A stretch of DNA of 17,785 nt, taken from contig DKEG01000035.1 in NCBI GenBank assembly GCA_002452095.1, positions 6,378 to 24,162 of the forward strand, read 5' to 3'. Below, in pieces: positions 1 through 7,028 of the stretch. Position numbers and translations under genes: made by a program. Positions within the stretch are counted from its first letter, which is position 1, and each line of letters starts with the position of its first letter. The notes below the pieces were generated by a model, which was not told the origin of the DNA, made no database searches, and saw only the letters and a program-made list of their open reading frames with translations. Origin of the DNA: Bacteroidales bacterium UBA6828. Its GTDB lineage: Bacteria; Bacteroidota; Bacteroidia; Bacteroidales; Paludibacteraceae.

Positions 1-31
1 AGGGGTGTGTATAGGGGTGTGCAGGGGGGGG
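1..31. repeat. Short G-rich imperfect repeat at window edge
   Basis: The first bases hold two and a half copies of a 12-bp unit of the form AGGGGTGTG-TAT, ending in a run of eight G at 24-31. It lies just beyond the stop codon of the EamA gene, so it is the downstream flank of that gene. The window edge cuts it off, so its full length cannot be judged. I see no hairpin followed by a U tract here, so the transcript end of the operon is not resolved. Confidence 0.45.
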
Positions 32-33
32 CT

Positions 34-906
34 TTATTTGGACAGGGCGTACATAGCAAAAGCGGCGCAAAGCAGCCCGGCTATCTGGAGCGGGTTGGGG
101 ATTACTTGGTGCAACACCAGAGAAAGAAGCACCGTAACCATAGGCGACAAGCCTTCCATAGGCGATACGACCACCGCTTTGCCGTAACGATAGGCATAGA
201 CGAGTGTGAGCGCACCGATTGAATTGAGTATCTGGATACCGAAGGACGACCAGAACGGAACACACGTCCCCTCTTCTGCAAAGAAAGCCGCAGCATCGGG
301 CGTCATAAAATATGCCACGGGGACAAGCACCACAGCGGTGATGGTCATCCAAACAAAGATTGACTCGGCATCCATCGAATTGTTGGCAAACTTCATAAAG
401 AAGCCCTGTACGCCCCAAGCGAGGAGGACAAGCAAAGCCAGCACAATCCACAGCCAGCCCGAGACAGGACTGCCCTCGGTGTTGGTCTCAAGCGAGAGCA
501 AGAGGATAGCCGCCAAAGCCACAGCGATACCCGCCATCTGCCAGCGGGTGGCTTTCTCACGGAGAAAAATTGCCGCCAAAGTAATGACTATGACCGGCGA
601 CATGGAGATGAAAGGATAGATGATGTAGGACGGACCGAGGGTGAGGGCTTTGAAAAGGACGAGTTGTCCGCCTGCACCGAGAAGACCGACAGCGCACCCC
701 AAACCGACCGATTTCCAATCGTGTTTGAGTTTGCCCTTGTTGATAACCAAGGCAACAAGGGCACAGGGAATCATAGAGACCGCCCAAGCGATATAGACTA
801 CGGTATCAGGTATTCCGTGCTGGATCTGATACCCCGAAAAGGCTCCCCATACACCCCATGTAGCGACGGTGATGAGGATAAAGACTAACCAGAGTTTGTT
901 TTTCAT
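34..906 (-). CDS. EamA/DMT-superfamily inner-membrane transporter
   Basis: This is a 290-residue polytopic membrane protein. Ten hydrophobic segments can be placed at about residues 5-23, 34-55, 66-86, 92-114, 122-138, 150-170, 181-201, 218-240, 243-264 and 271-288, in two five-helix halves as expected for the drug/metabolite transporter (EamA) fold. The chosen start begins MKNKLWLVF at 906. The frame stays open upstream to 1134, but only because a 9-bp tandem repeat reads as poly-serine, so the longer start is rejected. It is the last gene of the run, 131 bp after the GH31 gene. EamA proteins export or import small metabolites. No other cytoplasmic-membrane importer is visible in this locus, so import of the released monosaccharide is a reasonable inference, but substrate and direction cannot be read from sequence. 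Confidence 0.85.
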   Translation of the reverse strand: MKNKLWLVFILITVATWGVWGAFSGYQIQHGIPDTVVYIAWAVSMIPCALVALVINKGKLKHDWKSVGLGCAVGLLGAGGQLVLFKALTLGPSYIIYPFISMSPVIVITLAAIFLREKATRWQMAGIAVALAAILLLSLETNTEGSPVSGWLWIVLALLVLLAWGVQGFFMKFANNSMDAESIFVWMTITAVVLVPVAYFMTPDAAAFFAEEGTCVPFWSSFGIQILNSIGALTLVYAYRYGKAVVVSPMEGLSPMVTVLLSLVLHQVIPNPLQIAGLLCAAFAMYALSK

Positions 907-934
907 TGTGAGTTTGTTTTTTTTGATAGAAATT

Positions 935-1015
935 CTAGAAGAACTAGAAGAACTAGAAGAACTAGAAGAACTAGAAGAACTAGAAAAACTAGAAGAACTA
1001 GAAAAACTAGAAATT
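935..1015. repeat. Nine-unit 9-bp tandem repeat (CTAGAAGAA)
   Basis: Nine consecutive 9-bp units begin with CTAGAA, at 935, 944, 953, 962, 971, 980, 989, 998 and 1007. Most are CTAGAAGAA. Those at 980 and 998 are CTAGAAAAA, and the last is CTAGAAATT. Both ends carry ATTCTAG. The array fills most of the gap between GH31 and the EamA gene and ends about 28 bp upstream of the EamA start. Similar arrays with CTAG every 9 bp occur at 11985 and 15561. Confidence 0.95.
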
Positions 1016-1037
1016 CTAGGGCATATAGGATGTTCTA

Positions 1038-2588
1038 TTATTTGATTTTTTCGAAATAGGGGAGACGGGCGAGGGGGACAGAGATGGTGTAGGTACGACC
1101 GCCGCGGTAGCGTTTGCCCTGCTCGTCGCGCCACGTACCCTGGGGAAGGGTAACGGTACGGGAAAGGGAGTCGGTTACTACGGGGGCTACCAAGTACTTG
1201 TCGCCGAGCATAAACTGGTCTTTACAGTTGGCAAAGCCCTGGTGCGGGAACTGATACTCCATACAGCGCACGATAGGTTCACCGGTCTTAGCGGCACGGT
1301 GGGCATACTCCATAATATAGGGCGCAAAGCGGGCATGGAGACGTGCCATATCGCGAACGATAGCGAGGTTCTCCTCACTCAGCACACGCCACGGAGCAAC
1401 GGAGAACTGCATCATCGGCATAAGGGCATGCACCTGCGCGGAACGGACGATGAGGGCTTGGTCGAACCCATCGGAAGCGATACCCAAGAACGCTGCCCAT
1501 TGTCCGCCACCAATCATATCGGGGCAAGTATAGGCATAGCCGAGCAGCCCCGCCGTAGTCATACAGGGGATGAGCGACCGCACGGCCGCCCACGAATAGT
1601 CTTTGTCGCCAAGGCGCTGAACAAGCGGTTGCCCGCCCATTTTCCATCCTGCACGGTATTCGTTGAAGGGGAAAGAGAGACCTATGTTCGCCCACGAGGT
1701 GGTGTGATCGACAGTGGTGGCAGCGGGATTGAACGCCTTGATTGGTGCCGAGGCATAGCAGTTGTTGTCACCGGCATCGAACTTGAATCCGTCGATACCG
1801 TACTCGGTCTGCATATTGCGCAGTTGAGAGACGAGATATGCCGCGGCATCGGGGTTGGTAAGGTCGTAGCAAGAGGAGTAGCCGTTCCACCAGTTGAGGA
1901 TAGCGGTGCCGCCGTTGGGCGTCTGCAAGAGATAGCCTTTGGCTGCCAGGTCGCGGTATTCGGGCGAGTCGGCAGACACAAAGGGGCATACCCAGAGCAT
2001 GACGCGGAAGCCGAGGGCGTGGAGTTCGTCCACCATGGCTTTGGGGTCGGGGAAACGCTCTGCCTTGAAGTCGAAATTGCCGTAGTAACGTTGCCAGTTG
2101 TCGTCAATCATCAGTACACCGGCGGGGAAACCGTTGTCAATGATAGCGTGGGCATAACGGAGGATGTCCGCCTGATTTTGGTTGTACATCAGTTCGATCC
2201 ACGTGTTGTACTGCGGCATAGTAAAGAAGAGCGTATCGGGCAGGAGTCCCGAAGCGGGGAAATACTTTGCCTGTGCGGCAAGGTAGGCATCACGGAGGGT
2301 GGAGCCCGCTTTGACGGTAGTGAGCGGATAAGAGGTGTGTATCTCGCCGTTGGCAGCAGAGAAGACAAAGGCACTGTCTGACCACATATAGGTGCCGTCA
2401 GAGGAAAGAAAGAGGGGTACGAGTTGATTGTTCTCGTCCTGCGTATGGAGGTCGAAAGCGGGTTGGTCGGTATAGGGCTGATTAGCACCGAGACCGACGG
2501 AGGCTCCCCACCAATAGGTTGTGGGCGCAGCCCACAGAGGACAAAGGACAAGGAACAAAGAACAAAGAATAGAATGTATTTTCTTCAT
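1038..2588 (-). CDS. Secreted GH31 glycoside hydrolase, MYORG/alpha-galactosidase-like
   Basis: This 516-residue GH31 enzyme has an N-terminal signal peptide (MKKIHSILCS onward, likely cut near the AAP at 20-22) and no convincing lipobox, so it is probably periplasmic. A short N-terminal beta domain precedes the TIM barrel. The segment MIDDNWQRYYGNFDF at 160-174 and LHALGFRVMLWVCPF at 189-203 are typical of the branch containing human MYORG and bacterial GH31 alpha-galactosidases. The nucleophile is expected at D271 in KFDAGD. The acid/base is probably D328 in LGDKDYSW, followed by CPDMIGG at 355-361, which matches the DIGG region of the family. At 516 residues it is compact for GH31. It follows the DUF4832 gene after 178 bp of repeat-rich DNA. 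Family placement is firm. Specificity for alpha-galactosyl or alpha-GalNAc bonds is inferred from the branch and from AgaS in the same locus. Confidence 0.88.
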   Translation of the reverse strand: MKKIHSILCSLFLVLCPLWAAPTTYWWGASVGLGANQPYTDQPAFDLHTQDENNQLVPLFLSSDGTYMWSDSAFVFSAANGEIHTSYPLTTVKAGSTLRDAYLAAQAKYFPASGLLPDTLFFTMPQYNTWIELMYNQNQADILRYAHAIIDNGFPAGVLMIDDNWQRYYGNFDFKAERFPDPKAMVDELHALGFRVMLWVCPFVSADSPEYRDLAAKGYLLQTPNGGTAILNWWNGYSSCYDLTNPDAAAYLVSQLRNMQTEYGIDGFKFDAGDNNCYASAPIKAFNPAATTVDHTTSWANIGLSFPFNEYRAGWKMGGQPLVQRLGDKDYSWAAVRSLIPCMTTAGLLGYAYTCPDMIGGGQWAAFLGIASDGFDQALIVRSAQVHALMPMMQFSVAPWRVLSEENLAIVRDMARLHARFAPYIMEYAHRAAKTGEPIVRCMEYQFPHQGFANCKDQFMLGDKYLVAPVVTDSLSRTVTLPQGTWRDEQGKRYRGGRTYTISVPLARLPYFEKIK

Positions 2589-2602
2589 AATTGTATTTCT
2601 GA

Positions 2603-2633
2603 ACGTTAATTATCGTGTAATCAGACGTTAATT
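2603..2633. repeat. Direct repeat ACGTTAATT, 22-bp phased
   Basis: The 9-mer ACGTTAATT occurs at 2603-2611 and 2625-2633, exactly 22 bp apart (two 11-bp turns), just upstream of the GH31 start at 2588. Same-face phasing of two identical sites suggests protein binding or a relic of an 11-bp tandem array like the two found further upstream in this gap. No TAnnTTTG promoter match was found on the minus strand here. Confidence 0.45.
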
Positions 2634-2688
2634 TGTATAGAACATATAATTAGCCATTAATTGACCATCAATAGGGTATCCTAAGCGG

Positions 2689-2720
2689 AATCACATACGA
2701 ATCACATACGAATCACATAC
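2689..2720. repeat. 11-bp tandem repeat AATCACATACG, three units
   Basis: Units start at 2689, 2700 and 2711; the third lacks the final G. The array lies in the 178-bp gap between the DUF4832 gene and GH31, six bases before a second, unrelated 11-bp array. I see no open frame or promoter element in it. Confidence 0.92.
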
Positions 2721-2725
2721 ACCTG

Positions 2726-2765
2726 CTATATAGTTTCTATATAGTTTCTATATAGTTTCTATATG
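2726..2765. repeat. 11-bp tandem repeat TTTCTATATAG with palindromic core
   Basis: CTATATAG at 2726-2733 is followed by TTTCTATATAG at 2734 and 2745 and a final TTTCTATATG at 2756-2765. The core CTATATAG is a perfect 8-bp palindrome. The array reaches to one base from the stop codon of the DUF4832 gene (2767-2769), so in the transcript it begins immediately after translation ends. Confidence 0.93.
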
Positions 2766-2766
2766 A

Positions 2767-4173
2767 TTACAGGGTGATAGTGGTGAGGTAGTTGTAGCCA
2801 GTGGCCTCGTCCCACATATCCTTGTTGGCAAGGCGGATAGAGAAGGCAGGGTTGTCGTGGAGGGAAGCATAGGGGTCTGGGAGGTTGAGATAGACCTTGT
2901 ACTCACCCGAGAGACTGCCGGCAAGATTGGCATGGAGGGTAGTGGTAACAGTGTCGCCTGCAAACCAGAAACGCGGATCGATATTGGTCTGCGGATAGAC
3001 ATATTTCTTGGCGGGGTCGGACGCAGAGACGAGTACCAGTTCGACAGAGCGTTTGTTGACCGGTGCGGCAAAACCGACATTGCGGAGCGTGAGGACGACT
3101 GCGAAGTGTTCGCCCGCCTTGGGGTCTTGGGTGGGATATGCTTTGTCGAGGACAAAACGGTAGCCGAGACGGCGTTTCACCTCGTCCATGTGTTTGGTTT
3201 GAATCCACCAGTTGAGGATATCCCTGTGGTAGTCGCGGTTGAGGTATGTCCAATGGAAGCGCTCCATTTGTGCAATGGCATTGCTACCCTCGGACTGGGC
3301 GCACTTGTTGCAGGTCTCGCCGCCCATCATCGTGTAGCGGGTATCTGCTTCCCAGAAATCACGGTCGGCATTATTGCGGTAAGTACCGACATCGTTGCTG
3401 CATGATACGAAGCAGTCGTTATGCCCGCCGAGACGTGCTTTGGGCGTATTCTGATATGCCTCGGTGTCGGTGAGCGGGTCGGCAGAGAGATTGCGGTCTT
3501 TGAGGTACTGCATTTTGTACTCGGGGGTACGCAAGCAGATTTGCCTGTCGGCAGGGAAAACCTCCAGCATGTGGTCGATCATCTGCCAGCGCGGCTCATA
3601 CTGCTCCGATGTTTTGGGGCTGAAGGGGAAGCCGGACGTATAGTACCACTCACCCCACGAACCGATAAAACCGGCTTGGATACAGAGGATGACATCGGCG
3701 TTCTTTTGCAGTACGGGAGCCACGGCGTCTATATGTTTTGAAACCCACTCGGGCGTTGCGTCCCATGGTTTCTGGTTGTTGGCATAACCATCTTTGTATG
3801 CAAAACGTATAATGGCTTTTGCACCGCCTCCACGGAGGGCATCGAAATTGGTTTGCATACGGTCGAGATAGGCTTGCGGTATCTCGCTCTCGATATAGTC
3901 TGTCAGGTAATAGATATGTAGCATAAGCGACACGCCCGTTTCACGCACAGAGGCAATAGTGCCAGCCGAAGCATGGGCATTCAGATCGGACGAGTTGTAA
4001 GACACGTGGGCATAGAAGCCACGCTCGGGATTGGGGAAAATCTCGTCGGATTCGGTATAATAGATTGTACCTTCAGGGTCTTTTTCCTCCTCGGGTTGAG
4101 GCGGATTTGGGGTATTGCAACCTGCGATGAAAGGCAGTGCCAAAAACGGCAAAACAGACAGAAAACGATTCAT
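2767..4173 (-). CDS. DUF4874/DUF4832-type lipoprotein, putative glycoside hydrolase
   Basis: This 468-residue lipoprotein has the lipobox FIAGC, with C19 as the acylated residue, followed by a Pro/Glu-rich linker to about residue 32. The domain starts with the NPERGFY motif at 48-54, continues with GSWGEWYYT at 171-179 and GGETCNKC at 284-291, and ends in a beta-sandwich-like region after about 345. This layout matches my recollection of the paired DUF4874 and DUF4832 domains of Bacteroidota. The first 330 residues alternate helices and strands like a TIM barrel, and E175 and E286 sit where a retaining hydrolase would place two catalytic carboxylates; that is inference only. It stands between a double terminator and the GH31 gene, so its expression may be uncoupled from susCD. 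Family assignment rests on motif memory and the activity is unknown. Confidence 0.75.
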   Translation of the reverse strand: MNRFLSVLPFLALPFIAGCNTPNPPQPEEEKDPEGTIYYTESDEIFPNPERGFYAHVSYNSSDLNAHASAGTIASVRETGVSLMLHIYYLTDYIESEIPQAYLDRMQTNFDALRGGGAKAIIRFAYKDGYANNQKPWDATPEWVSKHIDAVAPVLQKNADVILCIQAGFIGSWGEWYYTSGFPFSPKTSEQYEPRWQMIDHMLEVFPADRQICLRTPEYKMQYLKDRNLSADPLTDTEAYQNTPKARLGGHNDCFVSCSNDVGTYRNNADRDFWEADTRYTMMGGETCNKCAQSEGSNAIAQMERFHWTYLNRDYHRDILNWWIQTKHMDEVKRRLGYRFVLDKAYPTQDPKAGEHFAVVLTLRNVGFAAPVNKRSVELVLVSASDPAKKYVYPQTNIDPRFWFAGDTVTTTLHANLAGSLSGEYKVYLNLPDPYASLHDNPAFSIRLANKDMWDEATGYNYLTTITL

Positions 4174-4193
4174 TTTATTATAGATAGGAGATT

Positions 4194-4244
4194 AAAAGAA
4201 AAAACAAGTATGGGTGCGCGGTTATGCACCCCGACACCCATACT
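4194..4244 (-). terminator. Terminator-like hairpin, second of tandem pair
   Basis: On the minus strand a perfect 10-bp stem pairs AGTATGGGTG (complement of 4235-4244) with CACCCATACT (complement of 4207-4216) across an 18-nt loop. It is followed by TTGTTTTTTCTTTT. The loop can form an alternative inner stem, GGTGC/GCACC. It lies 34 bp before the DUF4832 start, so it could act as a terminator or as a leader hairpin for that gene. Confidence 0.7.
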
Positions 4245-4267
4245 CTCAACCAACATTATTTAAGTAT

Positions 4268-4319
4268 AAAAAAGTATCTCTGCCCCACCCTCTTGCAAAC
4301 AGCAGGGCAGCGATACTTT
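4268..4319 (-). terminator. Rho-independent terminator after the SGBP gene
   Basis: On the minus strand an outer stem AAAGTATC/GATACTTT (complements of 4312-4319 and 4271-4278) continues through a 2-nt mismatch into TGCCC/GGGCA (complements of 4305-4309 and 4281-4285). A run of six T follows. It starts nine bases after the stop codon of the SGBP gene (4328-4330), the usual place for an intrinsic terminator, and implies that much transcription of susC-susD-SGBP ends here. Confidence 0.8.
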
Positions 4320-4327
4320 GGGAAAGA

Positions 4328-5131
4328 TTAGTCAGCGAGGTCGGTTTTAACGGTCATCAAGTTAGCCTTAACCTCTGCGCCGGTCTCGTCCTGGTCAGCG
4401 TTAGGCAGTACACCTACAGACGACCAATCTTGCTGGATATCGAAACCAATCTTGAACTCGTTTGCGATAGCAACAGGAATAAGTTCGCGGAGGATCTGGA
4501 TTTCTGCCATATTGTCGCCAATGAGTTGCGATGTTCCGATTGGCAGGTCGCCCTCACCAACGAGTGCCCCCCATTTGTCGCTTTCATCGTGGTCTTTGGA
4601 AGGATCAGACCAAATCCATCCGGTACCACCTACTTCACCCCACCATTTGAATACAGCGGGGTTGTAGTTGCTTGCCAGCACGCCGTCATCACCCTTCGAG
4701 ATAAGAGCGGTCTCGCACATAACATCTACGCTACCTACAGCGAACTCGTCATTGTAACCACCGGTTGCATCGCTGTTGTCAGCATCGATATAGATGTGGA
4801 AAGGAACCGATGAAAGGTCGGTAACTTTAGCAGCATCCCACTCAACAAGGAGGTTGAGGTACATCTTGTCGTTATAGACCTTTACGCTCTTGAGGGCACT
4901 ACGGTTCTCAACAGGGTTGGCTGCGGAAGTAGCGGTGAATACATATTCAGCGGGGAGGTTATCCCAGTCGGCAGCAGATTTGTCCGATACACTGATTTTC
5001 GAAACGAACTCGGGTTCTTCGGGTTCTTCGCCACCGTTACCACCATTGCCGCCATTATCAGGCTCGTTTGGATTACATGCTACGAAAGCAAGTGTTGCTG
5101 CGCACATAAGTGCAAATTGAAACTTTTTCAT
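4328..5131 (-). CDS. Lipoprotein with CBM9/DOMON-like domain, probable surface glycan-binding protein
   Basis: This 267-residue lipoprotein has the lipobox AFVAC, with C19 acylated, then a Gly/Asn/Glu-rich flexible linker at about 21-41 of the kind that holds a domain away from the outer membrane. The rest looks like a single beta-sandwich. DWDNLP at 56-61, a VKVYNDKMYLNLLVEWD strand pair near 83-99, HIYIDAD at 112-118 and EIQILRE near 210-216 resemble CBM9 or DOMON-type sugar-binding folds. Aromatics WW at 163-164 and W172, W174 could form a binding platform. It directly follows susD, in the position of SusE/SusF-type proteins, but resembles neither. Role as a surface glycan-binding protein is inferred from position, lipobox and fold. 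A 193-bp gap with three hairpins separates it from susD, and a terminator follows it. Confidence 0.75.
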   Translation of the reverse strand: MKKFQFALMCAATLAFVACNPNEPDNGGNGGNGGEEPEEPEFVSKISVSDKSAADWDNLPAEYVFTATSAANPVENRSALKSVKVYNDKMYLNLLVEWDAAKVTDLSSVPFHIYIDADNSDATGGYNDEFAVGSVDVMCETALISKGDDGVLASNYNPAVFKWWGEVGGTGWIWSDPSKDHDESDKWGALVGEGDLPIGTSQLIGDNMAEIQILRELIPVAIANEFKIGFDIQQDWSSVGVLPNADQDETGAEVKANLMTVKTDLAD

Positions 5132-5175
5132 AATGAAATTGTGTTTTTAATGTTGTTGATTGTAATTGTATGTTG

Positions 5176-5290
5176 ATTGATTTTTAATCAATTTAATGTA
5201 CAGATTCCTTTGCCGCATAGCGGCAAGAAATCTAAGTAAATCTTTGTTTTTTACCTCCATAAATTGCTATAAATCTTATCGCCTACGGCG
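5176..5290. other. Three small hairpins in the susD-SGBP gap
   Basis: The 193-bp gap 5132-5324 holds a 7-bp stem ATTGATT/AATCAAT with loop TTT (5176-5192), a 7-bp stem TTGCCGC/GCGGCAA with loop ATA (5210-5226), and a 4-bp stem CGCC/GGCG with loop TAC (5280-5290). None is followed by a U tract on the minus strand, so they are not classic terminators. They may be mRNA-processing or stability elements that set the ratio between SusCD and the binding protein. Confidence 0.5.
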
Positions 5291-5324
5291 GCAGAGTATG
5301 CAATTATGCTTGTAATATAGTCCC

Positions 5325-7007
5325 TTAATATCCGGGGTTTTGTTGGATACCGCTTACCGTCCATTCGGAGTTCGGAATCGGGTATTGGATATGATTGTAG
5401 TCAGGTTTGACCACTGCCCAAGGTTGCGCACCCGGGTAGCGACGATCCATCTCCAATCCGTTGCGATAGACATCGAACATACGGTAGCCCTCGAAAGCGA
5501 GTTCCAGACGGCGCTCGTCCATTACGACATCGAAAACAGAAGCATAGCCGTGCATATTCGATGTAGAGAACATACCCTCGGCAGGAATACCTGCACGCTT
5601 ACGAATGACATTGACATCATCGAGTGCTTTCTGATCCTGTCCGAGTTTGGCATACGCCTCGGCGCGGTTGAGGATCACCTCACCCCAACGGCTGAAGACA
5701 GGACTCGATAAAGTAGGACTGCCGTCCTGGTAGCCAAACTTCTTGACATAGTATTTCGGGAAAGTATTGCGCACGTCCATCTGTTGGGAGACACGTGCCA
5801 AGCAGTCCACGCCTTTGTATTTTTTTACGTAATACTCACTATATTCACCATTTACAGTACGTTTCTCCACGGTATAGGTTTGTCCATCGGCTGTGAAAGT
5901 ATAATTTTCGCCCGAAGGGGTGAGAGCATAACACAGGTCGGTACGCCCGGAAGCATCGTCAGGTGTTTCCGGATCGGGGAAATAAACATACAACTTAGCA
6001 GGGGTTGCATTCTTTGCCAACTGCGGAGCGATGAAAGCGGTATAGCGGACATCGGAAGGATAACGCTCATAGAGGTAGAGCAGAGGATCGGAAGGATAGA
6101 TTTCGCCCCAACCGCCGCCATCGGCATTGTACATAGAGCCGATACCACCTTGCCCACGGTCGTCGGTCAGTTCGTGAGCCACGCAGAACAGAGTCTCAGA
6201 GGAGGTTTTGGCATTAGCAAAATAGTTAGCCAAATCGGGGTCGAGTTTGCTCTCGGGAGTTGCTCCATTGAGCATCTCATCTACCGTAGAGACAACCTCA
6301 TCGTTCATACCCATATAGAGATAGACACGCGAGAGGAGACCGAGAGCGGCATCATGGCTTGCATAACCGGCATTGCCACGCTCCTTACCCTTGACCATAT
6401 ACTGCGCTGCCAGTTTGAGGTCGGCAACAATCTGCTCATATACTTTTCCTACCGGTTCGCGTGTAGAAGCAGCAGATGTACTTGTCATAAGGGGTACACC
6501 CAAGTTGTCCGTACCTTGACTATATGGTTTGGCGTAAAGCGTAACCATATGCAGATGCATCAACGCACGCATATAGTACGCCTCACCCAGCACCTGCGTA
6601 TCCGTCAGGTCGGTCTTCTTTCCGAGGGTCTCGATGATTGTATTGGACATATAGATGGCTTTGTATGCCACCATCCAAAGCGTACCCACATTTTTGAGAT
6701 TGTCAGTCATCAGATATGCTGTAGCCTCATAAAGCGGGTCGGTGGTCTTACTACTGAGATTGGTATTGTCCGCTGGGAACTCCGCCATTTGGGTATAGTG
6801 GCGCACGTAGGTATTACCGCTGGAGTAGCCCAGATATTCCACCTCGTCTTTGAGATATGCATAGCAGCCGTCCATAATATACTCGGCTCCTGCTTCATCT
6901 TTGAGCAAGACATCGGAGTTCAACTCGTCGGACGGGAAAAAATCGAGATTGCAACTCGAAAGGAGCAAACCGGCGACGACCGTCATAGATAAAATTATCT
7001 TTTTCAT
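5325..7007 (-). CDS. susD: SusD-family outer-membrane lipoprotein (RagB/SusD)
   Basis: This 560-residue SusD homologue is the surface lid that captures oligosaccharide over the SusC channel. The signal peptide ends in lipobox LLSSC (C19), followed by NLDFFPSDEL, a typical start for mature SusD proteins. The N-terminal TPR-like helical part (about 40-300) includes VLGEAYYMRALMHLHMVTLY near 140. The C-terminal SusD domain has ILNRAEAYAKLGQ near 453-465, VIRKRAGIP, DERRLELAFEGYRMFDVYR and the closing YPIPNSEW. The gene starts 21 bp after the susC stop, so the pair is surely cotranscribed. The specific ligand is unknown; the linked AgaS and clan-D hydrolases suggest alpha-galactosyl or galactosaminyl glycans. 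The length is normal and no disruption is seen. Confidence 0.95.
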   Translation of the reverse strand: MKKIILSMTVVAGLLLSSCNLDFFPSDELNSDVLLKDEAGAEYIMDGCYAYLKDEVEYLGYSSGNTYVRHYTQMAEFPADNTNLSSKTTDPLYEATAYLMTDNLKNVGTLWMVAYKAIYMSNTIIETLGKKTDLTDTQVLGEAYYMRALMHLHMVTLYAKPYSQGTDNLGVPLMTSTSAASTREPVGKVYEQIVADLKLAAQYMVKGKERGNAGYASHDAALGLLSRVYLYMGMNDEVVSTVDEMLNGATPESKLDPDLANYFANAKTSSETLFCVAHELTDDRGQGGIGSMYNADGGGWGEIYPSDPLLYLYERYPSDVRYTAFIAPQLAKNATPAKLYVYFPDPETPDDASGRTDLCYALTPSGENYTFTADGQTYTVEKRTVNGEYSEYYVKKYKGVDCLARVSQQMDVRNTFPKYYVKKFGYQDGSPTLSSPVFSRWGEVILNRAEAYAKLGQDQKALDDVNVIRKRAGIPAEGMFSTSNMHGYASVFDVVMDERRLELAFEGYRMFDVYRNGLEMDRRYPGAQPWAVVKPDYNHIQYPIPNSEWTVSGIQQNPGY

Positions 7008-7028
7008 ATTCGTCTTTCTTTTTTAGCA

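Noticed and set aside
935..1015. CRISPR-like array
   Set aside because: Units are only 9 bp without unique spacers, and no cas genes are present; it is a simple tandem repeat.
907..1134. N-terminal extension of the EamA gene with a long serine run
   Set aside because: It exists only because the 9-bp repeat has no stop in that frame. It overlaps the GH31 gene, and the membrane domain starts normally at 906.
5209..5227. Intrinsic terminator after susD
   Set aside because: The GC-rich stem has no U tract on the minus strand; it was kept only as a hairpin of unknown role.
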